Assembly: GCA_029972225.1 (NCBI GenBank)
Contig: CP124756.1
Span: 3,144,001 to 3,208,000 of the forward strand
Direction: 5' to 3'
Source of the DNA: Candidatus Thiothrix putei
GTDB lineage: Bacteria; Pseudomonadota; Gammaproteobacteria; Thiotrichales; Thiotrichaceae
Length of the DNA stretch: 64,000 nt
The notes under the pieces are model-generated. The model did no database searches, was not told where the DNA came from, and was given only the letters and a program-made list of their open reading frames with translations. Numbering within the stretch: the stretch's first letter is position 1; the number at the start of each line of letters is the position of its first letter. This document shows, piece after piece, positions 55,118 through 63,949 of this stretch. Both the position numbers and the translations under genes were made by a program.

Positions 55118-56115
55118 ACCGTTTACTCCTAGTGCTTGCCGGTTTGCTGGCGTTTGTATTGTTTAATGCGTTCTATACCGTGGGAGAAGCGCAGCAAGTG
55201 ATCCTGACCCAATTCGGCAAACCGGTGAAAGAACCCGTGACCGAAGCAGGCTTGAAACTAAAAATCCCGTTTATTCAAGAGGTAAACCGCATCGACAAAC
55301 GGGTACTGCCGTGGGATGGCAGCCCTTCGGATATGCCGACCAAAGACAAACTCTACATCTCGGTGGATTTGTTTGCCCGCTGGCGCATTGTGGAACCACT
55401 CCCCTATTTCCTGCGGTTACGCGACGAACGCAGTGCCTTATCGCGTTTGGATGACATCCTCGGCAGCGAAACCCGTAACGCGGTTGCCAAACACGAATTG
55501 ATTGAAATGGTACGCACCACCAAAGGGCGTGTGCCCCTCAAAGACCCGACTTTAGTGGAAGGCGCGGCAAATAGCGCAGATACCAACAATGTGGTGGGTT
55601 CACTTGTGCCAATCCAAAAAGGGCGAGTCTTGGTTGAACAAGAAATCTACAAAGCCGCTGCCGAAAAGCTCAAAGTATTCGGGGTGGAATTGCTGGATAT
55701 TCGTTTCAAGCGCATCAATTACAACGCCAGTGTCGAACCCAAAATCTACGAACGCATGATCAGCGAACGCCGCCAAATTGCCGAACGCTTCCGCTCTGAA
55801 GGCAATGGCGAAGCGGCACGGATTCGCGGCAATATGACCCGCGACCTGAACCGCATTCAATCCGAAGCTTATCGCCAAGTGGAAGACATTCGCGGCAAAG
55901 GCGATTCGGAAGCGACCGCAATCTACGCCAAGGCTTATAACCAAAGTCAGGCGGCGGCTGACTTTTACGCCTTCACCCGCACCTTGGATGCTTATCAGGC
56001 AGTGATGACACCGGATACCAGCCTGATTTTGTCGACCGATAGCGATATTTTCCGCTTGCTGAAAGGCACATCCTCGTTACCGACTACCTTTGCCGCGCCA
56101 TCGTCTGGAGATTAG
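55114..56115 (+). CDS. hflC: HflC membrane protein (FtsH modulator)
   Basis: A 333-residue partner of HflK: one N-terminal transmembrane helix (LLLVLAGLLAFVLFNAFY), then a band-7 domain (VILTQFGKPV, AGLKLKIPFIQEV, KLYISVDLFARWRI, LLDIRFKRINY) and a C-terminal helix ending in DTSLILSTDSDIFRLLKG. Co-translation with hflK is indicated by the ATGA overlap. Length and motifs are normal. Confidence 0.96.
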   Translation: MNRLLLVLAGLLAFVLFNAFYTVGEAQQVILTQFGKPVKEPVTEAGLKLKIPFIQEVNRIDKRVLPWDGSPSDMPTKDKLYISVDLFARWRIVEPLPYFLRLRDERSALSRLDDILGSETRNAVAKHELIEMVRTTKGRVPLKDPTLVEGAANSADTNNVVGSLVPIQKGRVLVEQEIYKAAAEKLKVFGVELLDIRFKRINYNASVEPKIYERMISERRQIAERFRSEGNGEAARIRGNMTRDLNRIQSEAYRQVEDIRGKGDSEATAIYAKAYNQSQAAADFYAFTRTLDAYQAVMTPDTSLILSTDSDIFRLLKGTSSLPTTFAAPSSGD

Positions 56116-56173
56116 CGTTTACCCAATAGTAGGCTGCCGTCAATAGGCACATAACGGGTCGCGGCATTAACCA

Positions 56174-56608
56174 TTACTTCGACATGGCGGCTTGTACTGC
56201 CCGCACAGTGGGGTAGAGATGTTCCACTTCGTCTTCGATCCGGTTGAATACCAGTTGGAACATTTCACGGGTATCTTTCACGAACTGGTCATGGTCATTG
56301 ATGCGCAATTCCTTATTCTTGCTCCAGCGTTTGAGGTACTGCCCAAATACCCGCTTGATTTCACCCGAACCAGAAAGGAATTTATTCGCTGTATTGCGGA
56401 TGTTCTGATCACTATGCAATAACATGGACTGGTACAGTTCACGCTCTTCCAGATCCAGATGCTCTTTCACCTGGTCAACGTAAGAGAAAAATAAATCACA
56501 CGTGACTTTCAAGTCGCAAACGGAACGCTCGTCAATCAAATGACAAAGTACGTTGGAAAGCTCGGTGATTGTGTCATTCTGCTGATTAAGTTCGGTAAAT
56601 GAAATCAT
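56174..56608 (-). CDS. Hemerythrin-like protein
   Basis: A 144-residue four-helix protein of the hemerythrin HHE-cation-binding type. Ligand candidates include His26 (CHLIDE), HLDLEERELY, NDHDQF and EDEVEHLYP. Such proteins bind a di-iron centre and sense or carry oxygen or handle NO. No signal peptide or fused domain is present. AAAGG about 9 nt before the ATG supports the start. The fit is to HHE proteins rather than to classical invertebrate hemerythrin. Confidence 0.75.
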   Translation of the reverse strand: MISFTELNQQNDTITELSNVLCHLIDERSVCDLKVTCDLFFSYVDQVKEHLDLEERELYQSMLLHSDQNIRNTANKFLSGSGEIKRVFGQYLKRWSKNKELRINDHDQFVKDTREMFQLVFNRIEDEVEHLYPTVRAVQAAMSK

Positions 56609-56713
56609 GGTATTGCCTTTCGTTATTTGCTAGGAGTGGGAGAGCGCCAATATGGTTTAGCTTTTGCCACCTGTTGGTAGATATGCGCTGCGAATCTAGC
56701 GCATAGCCGCAGA

Positions 56714-56749
56714 TTTCACAACATCCGTTTCAGGAACTGCTCGGTAAAC
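56714..56749 (-). pseudogene. uvrA 3'-end remnant (copy 1)
   Basis: On the minus strand FTEQFLKRML-stop closely matches the uvrA C terminus [10 protein letters not shown]-stop, and the shared bases CACAACATCCGTTTCAGGAA extend past the stop. Nothing else of uvrA is present here. It lies just before xisI. The other bases of 56609-56814 show only the AGGAGG ribosome-binding site of xisI. Confidence 0.7.
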
Positions 56750-56814
56750 CAAGCACCACTGCCTACGCCGTCATGAGACATGACATTTGACGAACAACAG
56801 GAGGTCATCACCCA

Positions 56815-57150
56815 ATGGCTCAACTGAACGACGACAAAACCACCATCAAACAATTGCTGGAAAAGATTGCCAGCATCCCCTCCGCCTCTGGGAATTTGGA
56901 ACTGGAAACCATCTTTGACGACAACCAGAGCCGCTACCAAGTCATTGCCCAAGGCTGGCAGGGCAAGCGGCGCACCCACGGCTGTTTGGTTCACATTGAC
57001 CTGAAGGGTGAAAAAGTCTGGTTGCAACATGACAGCACGGATGCGGAAATTGCCGAGTCACTGGTCGAACGGGGCATTCCGAAAGAACGCATCGTGCTGG
57101 GTTTTTTACCCGAATCAGTCCGCCCCTACACAGGGTATGCCGTGAATTGA
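56815..57150 (+). CDS. XisI-family protein
   Basis: A 111-residue XisI protein (IKQLLEKIASIPS, LIFDDNQSRYQVIAQGWQGKRR in part, GCLVHIDLKGEKVWLQHDSTD, ESLVERGIPKERIVLGF). XisI was named from the fdxN element of cyanobacteria, where it works with XisH and XisF in DNA excision; XisH/XisI pairs are common, nuclease-like accessory genes in filamentous bacteria. XisH is absent here, so this is an orphan. AGGAGGT about 10 nt before the ATG is a strong start signal. It is flanked on both sides by uvrA 3'-end fragments. Confidence 0.85.
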   Translation: MAQLNDDKTTIKQLLEKIASIPSASGNLELETIFDDNQSRYQVIAQGWQGKRRTHGCLVHIDLKGEKVWLQHDSTDAEIAESLVERGIPKERIVLGFLPESVRPYTGYAVN

Positions 57151-57263
57151 AGAAGGTGAGGCTGCTGCTGCGCATCAGGGGGAAGGGAAGAAAAACCCTC
57201 CATCACCGTTTGTGCATTCATGGCTAACCTCATGACGACAACGATTTTTTACATGATTGGTAC

Positions 57264-57528
57264 TGTATCACAACATCCGCTTCAGGCGCTCCCCCCGTAA
57301 ACGACCCCTCTGTTTTAGCCACTTGCTCCGGCGTGCCTTGCGCAATAATGTACCCGCCATGCACGCCCGCGCCGGAGCCAATATCCAGCACATGGTCGGC
57401 GGAACGGATTGCGTCTTCGTCATGCTCGACCACGATCACGGTATTGCCAAGGTCACGCAGGCGGAACAGCGTTTTCAGCAAGCGGGCGTTGTCGCGCTGG
57501 TGCAAGCCGATGGACGGCTCATCCAAAT
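57264..57528 (-). pseudogene. uvrA fragment (copy 2) with an internal deletion
   Basis: The low-coordinate end matches the uvrA 3' end (TGTATCACAACAT, then the TEGSFTG codons), but a one-base insertion in the C run shifts the last residues. At about 57333 the match switches to the first ABC half of UvrA (61205-61405): [38 protein letters not shown]. Homology stops at CTCATCCA (57528). It looks like a recombination between the two similar ABC halves. The flanks 57151-57263 and 57529-57564 show nothing else. Confidence 0.85.
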
Positions 57529-57564
57529 CAGTTTTTACGTCGAGTACGTGTATTTAAAACTGCA

Positions 57565-58662
57565 TTAACTCGCAAATTTGAACTCCATATTTTGTCCAGT
57601 TAAATATTCATTCTCCTGATGCACACCGCTACGTTCCAATACGCGGTATACAACCTCTGCCACCACTTGAGCCAACCGACAAGGCACTGCGTTACCAATT
57701 TGCGAAAAAACCTTACTTTGCGAACCACAAAATCGGTAATCCGCTGGAAAACCTTGCAACAACGCAGCTTCATCAACGGTTAACCGCCGTAGGGACATCG
57801 GGGCATCATTCGTTCCGTGCGGCTTTCCTCCTTTCATCAGATGGCGGTGATAGTCCTCAACCCACGGTTTAGCAGCGTCGAATAAATGGGCTTCATCAAT
57901 AATGGGAGTCCTATTTCCTCCCATACTGGCTGGTAAAGTACTTGCCCAACCATCAGGGTTAAGCGGGCGACCTTGACCATTAAACAACATACCCGCATAA
58001 GGTGACTGCCTTAACACAGGCTTTAATGCCAAGGTAATTTTCGCTTTGCATACTTTATTGTTTGTTTGTGTCCCTGCTTTTCCCAATGGGGATAAAACTT
58101 CGCGCAGCGTCGGGGGTGTAGCCTGATATTTTCTGAAAGAAGCGGCATTAATTGGATTAACACCCTGTTTGAAACCAATAAAAAATACACGTTCGCGTGA
58201 TTGCGGAATTCCCAAATCTTTTGCGTTCAAGGTTGTCACTGTCACCGCGTAACCCGCATTGGAGAAACGTGCCATGAGTTTCCTTCTGACTTCGGCGAAC
58301 TTTTCCAAACTACCTAATGCCTTGACGTTTTCCATCACAAAAGCACGCGGTTTGATGAGATCAACCACATCAGCAAAACTGAAGATTAATTGGCTTCTAG
58401 GATCGTCGGCATCCATTTTTCCTGCCACCGAAAAACCTTGGCAAGGGGGACCACCGAACACAACATCAATATTTTTAAAACCGCCTAATGCCTGTAAATT
58501 GGAAGTAATATTCCCCTCGTAAAGCGTTGTCTCAGCGTGATTCGCCCTGAATGTCTGGCAGGCATAAGTATCTATTTCATTGGCCGCGATGACCTCGAAA
58601 CCTGCCCGTTTGAAACCGACATCCATGCCACCTGCACCCGAAAACAAGGAAACAGCTTTCAT
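57565..58662 (-). CDS. DNA (cytosine-5) methyltransferase of a type II RM system
   Basis: About 366-370 residues (ATG 58662 or 58677). All main C5-methyltransferase motifs are in order: SLFSGAGGMDVGFKRAG (I), GGPPCQGFSVAG with the catalytic Cys (IV), MENV (VI), QSRERVFFIG (VIII), a variable target-recognition stretch, LLQGFP (IX) and IGNAVP (X). It protects host DNA from the nuclease encoded divergently. The recognition sequence cannot be read. The gene is lower in GC than its neighbours and is bracketed by uvrA fragments. Confidence 0.93.
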   Translation of the reverse strand: MKAVSLFSGAGGMDVGFKRAGFEVIAANEIDTYACQTFRANHAETTLYEGNITSNLQALGGFKNIDVVFGGPPCQGFSVAGKMDADDPRSQLIFSFADVVDLIKPRAFVMENVKALGSLEKFAEVRRKLMARFSNAGYAVTVTTLNAKDLGIPQSRERVFFIGFKQGVNPINAASFRKYQATPPTLREVLSPLGKAGTQTNNKVCKAKITLALKPVLRQSPYAGMLFNGQGRPLNPDGWASTLPASMGGNRTPIIDEAHLFDAAKPWVEDYHRHLMKGGKPHGTNDAPMSLRRLTVDEAALLQGFPADYRFCGSQSKVFSQIGNAVPCRLAQVVAEVVYRVLERSGVHQENEYLTGQNMEFKFAS

Positions 58663-58714
58663 ATTGAAATATTCCATTTACGAATAATTTGTGAATCATA
58701 GCATCATCCACTTT

Positions 58715-58975
58715 ATGAAGAAAGACAAGTCCATCCACGACCTACGGTATCACTCGCTGATCGAAGCCCTTACCAGCGAGCGCAAGCGTTTGAATATTTC
58801 TCAAGCTGATCTAGCTGACAAAGTAGGCATGAATCAGTCAGACATATCCAAAATCGAGCAACTTGAACGACGGTTGGATGTCTTGGAATTTGTGCGTATT
58901 CTGGAAGCTTTCCGAATCAGTGAAAACAAACATTTTTCTGAAAAAATAACCGCTTTACTAGGCATGGAAATTTAA
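58715..58975 (+). CDS. HTH XRE-type controller protein of the RM cassette
   Basis: An 86-residue helix-turn-helix protein from ATG 58715 (MKKDKSIHDLRYHSL; a GTG at 58691 is possible). The HTH (LNISQADLADKVGMNQSDISKIE, split at DLADKVG) resembles C proteins that time restriction gene expression. The stop overlaps the nuclease start (TAATG), and the gene is divergent from the methyltransferase with only 13-52 bp between possible starts. This fits a controller that acts on both promoters. Confidence 0.85.
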   Translation: MKKDKSIHDLRYHSLIEALTSERKRLNISQADLADKVGMNQSDISKIEQLERRLDVLEFVRILEAFRISENKHFSEKITALLGMEI

Positions 58976-60063
58976 TGAACGTATCAGAACGCAACGAAGA
59001 TGCCAAATACTATGTCAACGCTAAACTACTGCGGGCTAAGACATTACAGGAATCTGACTTTCATGATTTACTCACAGGAACGCCTGAAGTCTGTAACTTG
59101 CTGACAAACTTGATAGAAATCCATGCCAAGGGCTTTCGTGGCGTTGTTTTGACCGCTTTAGTGGGCATACACATTAACCCAGAATACGACCCACTCAACG
59201 ATTTTTACGGATGTAATCCACGAGCCATTTTTGAGGAAGGCATTTGGTATGCTTTGACTGAAAAAGGTATTCCTTGCGGCAAGTCAGACCCGCTCAATGT
59301 GGCAAAAAACATCAGCCAACTGAATGAAGCTTGGGCAAAAGGTAAACGTCCTGAAGCCGCAGCTTTAGCCGCTGTCCATTTTTTGCGGATAGTCATGGAG
59401 AGCAAAGGCAAACAACGAGCCATCCTGATTGATTATTTCTTTTTCAGGCTGCTCAGCTACACACAACAGCTCAACCAGCAAGTCGTTGTCACAACCAGCA
59501 CTGTCGGGGAAAGCACGCGGCAAATAGCGGGGAAACTCGCAATATTCTGCGTTGAATACCCAGAAGCCGGAAACGTGCCACAGTTTGTGATTGCCAAGTT
59601 ATTGGCATCGTTGTATGCAGATTCCACCATCACTGTTCATGGCGGGGATGAAAGCGTCTTCGGCACGAATACCACATCAAAGAAACCCGCCGATATTTGG
59701 ACGAGTCAAAGTGCGGAAATCCTGAATCTGTATGAAATCACCGTCAAAAAGATCAATCTGAAAAGGCTTGATGACTGCATTGATGCTCTACGAGGACTTA
59801 GCAGCTTGGGCAAACCTGTTACCTTCATCTGCCGCATTCCCGAAGACACCACAGAACTCGCCCTAGACGGAAACACACGTCATTACAAAGGAAAAACCTT
59901 TGATTTTATTGATATAAGGGAGTTTATCTTTGTGATTTCAACATTACTAACACCTGCGCAAATGCTGAATTTCTTGGAAGAACTTCAGGCATTTGTGACA
60001 GACATCAATATTTCCACCAAGACGAAACAAGGCTGGAACAGCATCTTCCAACAAAAGGACTAA
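58975..60063 (+). CDS. Probable type II restriction endonuclease (SacI-family-like)
   Basis: A 362-residue protein next to a C protein and divergent from a C5-methyltransferase, so a restriction role is inferred from context. The segment SKKPADIW...LYEITVKKI offers a PD-(D/E)xK-like site with D and ExxxK spacing. The N-terminal ARxNEDAKYYVNAKLLRAK-type region and the PADIWT motif recall SacI-family nucleases, but I cannot be sure of the family. A hairpin terminator follows the stop. The target sequence is unknown; the ATG overlaps the controller stop. Confidence 0.7.
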   Translation: MNVSERNEDAKYYVNAKLLRAKTLQESDFHDLLTGTPEVCNLLTNLIEIHAKGFRGVVLTALVGIHINPEYDPLNDFYGCNPRAIFEEGIWYALTEKGIPCGKSDPLNVAKNISQLNEAWAKGKRPEAAALAAVHFLRIVMESKGKQRAILIDYFFFRLLSYTQQLNQQVVVTTSTVGESTRQIAGKLAIFCVEYPEAGNVPQFVIAKLLASLYADSTITVHGGDESVFGTNTTSKKPADIWTSQSAEILNLYEITVKKINLKRLDDCIDALRGLSSLGKPVTFICRIPEDTTELALDGNTRHYKGKTFDFIDIREFIFVISTLLTPAQMLNFLEELQAFVTDINISTKTKQGWNSIFQQKD

Positions 60064-60084
60064 CCACCGAAGTAAAGTTCATTC

Positions 60085-60107
60085 GCCCCGAAAAACGGGG
60101 CAGTTTT
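60085..60107 (+). terminator. Rho-independent terminator after the restriction gene
   Basis: Stem GCCCCG-AAAAA-CGGGGC followed by AGTTTT. It ends the plus-strand cassette just before the convergent uvrA stop. Confidence 0.75.
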
Positions 60108-60113
60108 GGTGTA

Positions 60114-62933
60114 TCACAACATGCGTTTCAGGAACTCCCCCGTAAACGACCCCTCAGTTTCCGCCACCTGCTCCGGCGTACCCACCGCAATAATATGCCC
60201 ACCCCGACTCCCGCCTTCCGGCCCCAAATCCACCACCCAATCCGCCGTCTTGATCACATCGAGATTATGCTCAATCACCACCACGGTATTGCCACCATCG
60301 CGCAAGCGGTGCAGCACTTGCAGCAACTGGTCAACGTCGTGGAAATGCAGCCCCGTGGTCGGCTCATCCAGAATATAAATCGTCTTGCCCGTGCCGCGTT
60401 TGGACAGCTCTTTCGCCAACTTCACACGCTGCGCTTCACCGCCGGAGAGCGTGGTGGCATTTTGCCCCAGCGTGATGTACGACAACCCCACGTCCATCAG
60501 CGTTTGCAGCTTGGTGTGAATCGACGGCACGGCGGCGAAAAATTCGCAGGCATCTTCCACCGTCATCGCCAGCACTTCACTGATGTTCTTGCCCTTGTAG
60601 CGGATGTCGAGGGTTTCGCGGTTGTAACGCTTGCCGTCGCACACTTCGCAGGTCACATACACGTCCGGTAAAAAGTGCATTTCGACCTTGATCACACCGT
60701 CGCCGGAACAGGCTTCGCAGCGCCCACCCTTGACGTTGAACGAAAACCGCCCCGGCAAATAACCGCGTGAACGTGCTTCTTGCGTCGCCGCAAATAGTTC
60801 GCGAATCGCGGTAAACACGCCCGTGTAGGTGGCGGGATTGGAACGCGGGGTGCGTCCAATCGGGCTTTGGTCGATGTCGATAATTTTATCGATTTGCTCC
60901 ACGCCCAGCACTTCGCGCACCGGGGCAACTTCCACGCTGCTGTCGTGCAGATGCCGCGCCAGAAACGGGTAAAGCGTGCGGTTGATCAGCGTCGATTTGC
61001 CCGACCCCGACACGCCGGTGATGCAGGTCAACAGCCCCAGCGGAATTTCCAGCGTCACGTCGTTGAGGTTATTGCCGGTCGCGCCGATCAGCTTGATGGT
61101 GCGTTCGGGGTTGAACGGGGTTCTTGTGCTTGGCATGGTGATTTTGCGCCGCCCGGACATGAATTGCCCCGTCACCGAATCCGGCGTGGCAAACACTTCT
61201 TCCGGTGTGCCTTGCGCAATAATGTAACCGCCATGCACGCCCGCGCCGGGGCCAATATCCAGCACATGATCGGCGGAACGGATCGCGTCTTCGTCATGTT
61301 CGACCACGATCACGGTATTGCCAAGGTCACGCAGGCGGAACAGCGTTTTCAGCAGCCGTTCGTTGTCGCGCTGATGCAAACCGATGGACGGCTCATCCAG
61401 CACGTACATCACCCCGACCAGCCCTGCGCCAATCTGCGACGCGAGGCGGATGCGTTGCGCTTCGCCGCCGGAGAGCGTTTCCGCGCTGCGGCTCAGGGTC
61501 AGATAATCCAGCCCGACATTGACCAAAAATTCCAAGCGCAAGGCAATTTCGCGCAAAATCTTGTCGGCAATTTGCCCCTGCGTCCCCGGCAAATTCAGGC
61601 TGCGGAAAAACGCATGGCTTTCGCCAATCGGTAAATGCGTGATCGCGGGCAAATTGCGCCCCGCGATGAACACGTTCCGCGCCTGTTCGTTTAAACGTGT
61701 GCCGCCGCAATCGGGGCAGGCACGGCTGGCGAGGTATTTCGCCAACTCTTCGCGCACCGCACTCGAATCCGTTTCGCGGTAACGGCGTTTGAGGTTGTTT
61801 AATACGCCTTCAAAGGTGTGCGAACGGGTGTAAATTTGCCCTTTTTGCCCGACGTAGGTGAATTCCACCTCCTCCAAACCGCTGCCGTGCAAGATCAGTT
61901 TGTGGACAGACGCGGGCAATTCCTCCCACGGCTGTTCCACGTCAAAGCTGAAATGGTCGGCAAGCGAGGTGAGCATCTGGAAGTAGTAAGCGTTGCGCCG
62001 ATCCCAGCCACGTACCGCGCCACCCGCAAGGCTCAGCGACGAATTTGCCACCACCCGTTGTGGGTCGAAAAACTGTTCCACGCCCAAACCGTCGCAGGTC
62101 TGGCACGCGCCAGCAGGTGCGTTGAACGAGAACAAGCGCGGTTCGAGTTCGGTCAGCGACCAGCCGCAATGCGGGCAGGCGTAGTTGGCGGAAAAAATCA
62201 TGTCTTCGCCGTCACCGTCCATCCACGCCACTGTTGCCAACCCGTTGGCGAGTTTCAGCGCGGTTTCAAACGACTCCGCGAGGCGCAATTGCATGTCGTC
62301 GCGCACTTTGAAACGGTCAATCACCACTTCGATGGTGTGTTTCTTGCGCAATTCCAGCGTCGGCGGCACGTCCAGTTCGTAGACCACGCCATTCACCCGC
62401 GCCCGCAAATAGCCTTGCGCCCGCAACGAATCAAACAGTTGCACATGCTCGCCCTTGCGTTCGCGCACCACCGGGGCAAGCAACATCAGCTTGCTGCCTT
62501 CGGGCAAACTCAATACCTGATCGACCATCTGGCTGACGGTTTGCACTTGCAAATCAACGTGATGCGTCGGGCAACGCGGCACACCCGCCCGCGCATACAG
62601 CAGACGCAGGTAGTCGTAAATCTCGGTGATCGTGCCGACGGTGGAACGCGGGTTGTGCGAGGTGGTTTTCTGCTCAATGGAAATCGCCGGAGAAAGCCCT
62701 TCGATATGGTCAATGTCCGGCTTTTCCATCATCGACAAAAACTGGCGGGCGTAGGCGGACAGCGACTCAACGTAACGCCGCTGCCCTTCCGCAAAAATCG
62801 TGTCGAACGCCAGCGACGACTTGCCCGAACCCGACAAGCCCGTGATCACAATCAGCTTGTCACGCGGCAGGTCAAGGTCGATGTTTTTCAGGTTATGGGT
62901 GCGTGCGCCGCGAATTCGGATGAATTTTTCCAT
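60114..62933 (-). CDS. uvrA: Excinuclease ABC subunit A
   Basis: The 939-residue damage-recognition ATPase of nucleotide excision repair. Two ABC halves: Walker [14 protein letters not shown] near residue 31 and [12 protein letters not shown] in the second half; [12 protein letters not shown] and [12 protein letters not shown] signatures; [14 protein letters not shown] and [14 protein letters not shown] Walker B regions. Zinc modules CPHCGW...CQTCDGLG and CEACSGDG...CEVCDGKR are present. Intact. Its 3' end is the apparent target of the neighbouring insertions. Confidence 0.98.
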   Translation of the reverse strand: MEKFIRIRGARTHNLKNIDLDLPRDKLIVITGLSGSGKSSLAFDTIFAEGQRRYVESLSAYARQFLSMMEKPDIDHIEGLSPAISIEQKTTSHNPRSTVGTITEIYDYLRLLYARAGVPRCPTHHVDLQVQTVSQMVDQVLSLPEGSKLMLLAPVVRERKGEHVQLFDSLRAQGYLRARVNGVVYELDVPPTLELRKKHTIEVVIDRFKVRDDMQLRLAESFETALKLANGLATVAWMDGDGEDMIFSANYACPHCGWSLTELEPRLFSFNAPAGACQTCDGLGVEQFFDPQRVVANSSLSLAGGAVRGWDRRNAYYFQMLTSLADHFSFDVEQPWEELPASVHKLILHGSGLEEVEFTYVGQKGQIYTRSHTFEGVLNNLKRRYRETDSSAVREELAKYLASRACPDCGGTRLNEQARNVFIAGRNLPAITHLPIGESHAFFRSLNLPGTQGQIADKILREIALRLEFLVNVGLDYLTLSRSAETLSGGEAQRIRLASQIGAGLVGVMYVLDEPSIGLHQRDNERLLKTLFRLRDLGNTVIVVEHDEDAIRSADHVLDIGPGAGVHGGYIIAQGTPEEVFATPDSVTGQFMSGRRKITMPSTRTPFNPERTIKLIGATGNNLNDVTLEIPLGLLTCITGVSGSGKSTLINRTLYPFLARHLHDSSVEVAPVREVLGVEQIDKIIDIDQSPIGRTPRSNPATYTGVFTAIRELFAATQEARSRGYLPGRFSFNVKGGRCEACSGDGVIKVEMHFLPDVYVTCEVCDGKRYNRETLDIRYKGKNISEVLAMTVEDACEFFAAVPSIHTKLQTLMDVGLSYITLGQNATTLSGGEAQRVKLAKELSKRGTGKTIYILDEPTTGLHFHDVDQLLQVLHRLRDGGNTVVVIEHNLDVIKTADWVVDLGPEGGSRGGHIIAVGTPEQVAETEGSFTGEFLKRML

Positions 62934-63381
62934 GAGTGCAAGCTCGTGCCGAACAAAAAACGAAGTTTAGCAGGTTTTGGCAGAAAGGGAGATTTCCCTA
63001 CTAAATCACCAAAAATGTTTGGTGTTGGGGACGCTCACGCTTTGTGAGTGTTCGCCTACTTTATGAAAGAGATTGAAGAAAAATCTTGTTCAAAAGGTCT
63101 GTGATACTAACGAAGTTGCAGCAGCTCCCTGTACGTTTTTGTATCTGCTATTTGTAAGAGTAGTGTCTTTAAGAACTATTACCTAATGCTGCAACAGTGC
63201 TAACTTCTTTTCTCTATGGGAAATTTAAAATGATAATAAGATATTCGTCTTTGTCTACTAATGCGTTTTTTCATTTCTGTCTCTTCTTGCTTTTTATATT
63301 ATCTTCTGTAGCTCGCTTCTGCGAAGCTCCCACCTGCGGTAGGAACTTGTTCATCAGACCAAAGATAACTAACTTTTGGCT
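62934..63381. other. Intergenic region and entry into AT-rich DNA
   Basis: 448 bp. Near uvrA there is a small hairpin (CTCAC-GCTTT-GTGAG, about 63025-63040). From about 63060 the composition becomes strongly AT-rich with a GCTCGCTTCTGCGAAGCTC palindrome-like patch at about 63311-63329. A plus-strand frame from 63197 has no family likeness and runs antisense to the gene at 63382. I see no supported gene. Confidence 0.4.
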
Positions 63382-63621
63382 TCATATATTTAAAGCTCTA
63401 TTAATAATATATGATGGGAATGCTAGAACTGCTTTTAGCTTTAACTTTCCGCTTTTTGTATATAACTTATGTGCTGTGACACCTTCATCTAAACATATCT
63501 TTTTACACTTGTGACTGACACGAAGTATATAACCTTTATCTAAACATAGTTCTTTAATAGCTTTATTTTCTTTGATTAGCTTTAATAGGTATCCCCTAAC
63601 TGTATAATATTCATCTTTCAT
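63382..63621 (-). CDS. Small AT-rich hypothetical protein
   Basis: A 79-residue Lys-rich protein (MKDEYYTVRGYLLKLIKENKAIKELC... with three Cys). GGGAG sits 7 nt before the ATG, a clear start signal. It is far more AT-rich than the rest of the window, which suggests recent acquisition. No family is recognised. It lies upstream of, and divergent from, the structured-RNA candidate. Confidence 0.55.
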   Translation of the reverse strand: MKDEYYTVRGYLLKLIKENKAIKELCLDKGYILRVSHKCKKICLDEGVTAHKLYTKSGKLKLKAVLAFPSYIINRALNI

Positions 63622-63737
63622 AATTATCTCCCTGTTGTTATTTTATACTGATGCTTATTATAAAAATGTCAAATAATTTTTGACCCAGTTTGAATAAACT
63701 CTTAGTATATATTTATGAAATCCAACTCCTATAGGGG

Positions 63738-63930
63738 GTTAAGGTAAATGAGTTGTGTAAACGAGCAAGTCGTCGACGCTGCGAAGCTTTGGCTTCTTGA
63801 CTAAATGACTGTCAGGTTATTTTGCGTACCACAGGGAGAGAGTGTTTAACGACCCTACTGAAAGCCGAGCTACGGTAGGAGGAGAGTCTCGTTAGAGACG
63901 AGCCTAAGCTAAATGTTCGACAAAGATAAA
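63738..63930 (+). ncRNA. Candidate structured RNA, perhaps HEARO/omega-RNA-like
   Basis: About 190 bp that is GC-richer than its AT-rich surroundings, has no open frame, and contains several hairpins in series: GAAGC/GCTTC (63783-63796), CCTAC/GTAGG enclosing GAAAGCCGAGC (63854-63879), and GTCTC-GTTA-GAGAC (63886-63899). It ends about 20 bp before a ribosome-binding site and a start codon. This layout, a long structured RNA directly before an ORF, resembles HEARO (omega RNA) of IscB-type elements or the 5' part of a self-splicing intron. The assignment is inference from shape and general resemblance. Confidence 0.35.
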
Positions 63931-63949
63931 ATGAGGCAGGAGATAGTAT

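Noticed and set aside
61818-63047. 409-residue plus-strand frame opposite uvrA
   Set aside because: Antisense to a perfectly conserved uvrA; the protein is His/Arg-rich without any family likeness.
63197-63514. 105-residue plus-strand frame in the AT-rich tail
   Set aside because: No family, hydrophobic AT-driven composition, antisense to a gene with a better start signal.
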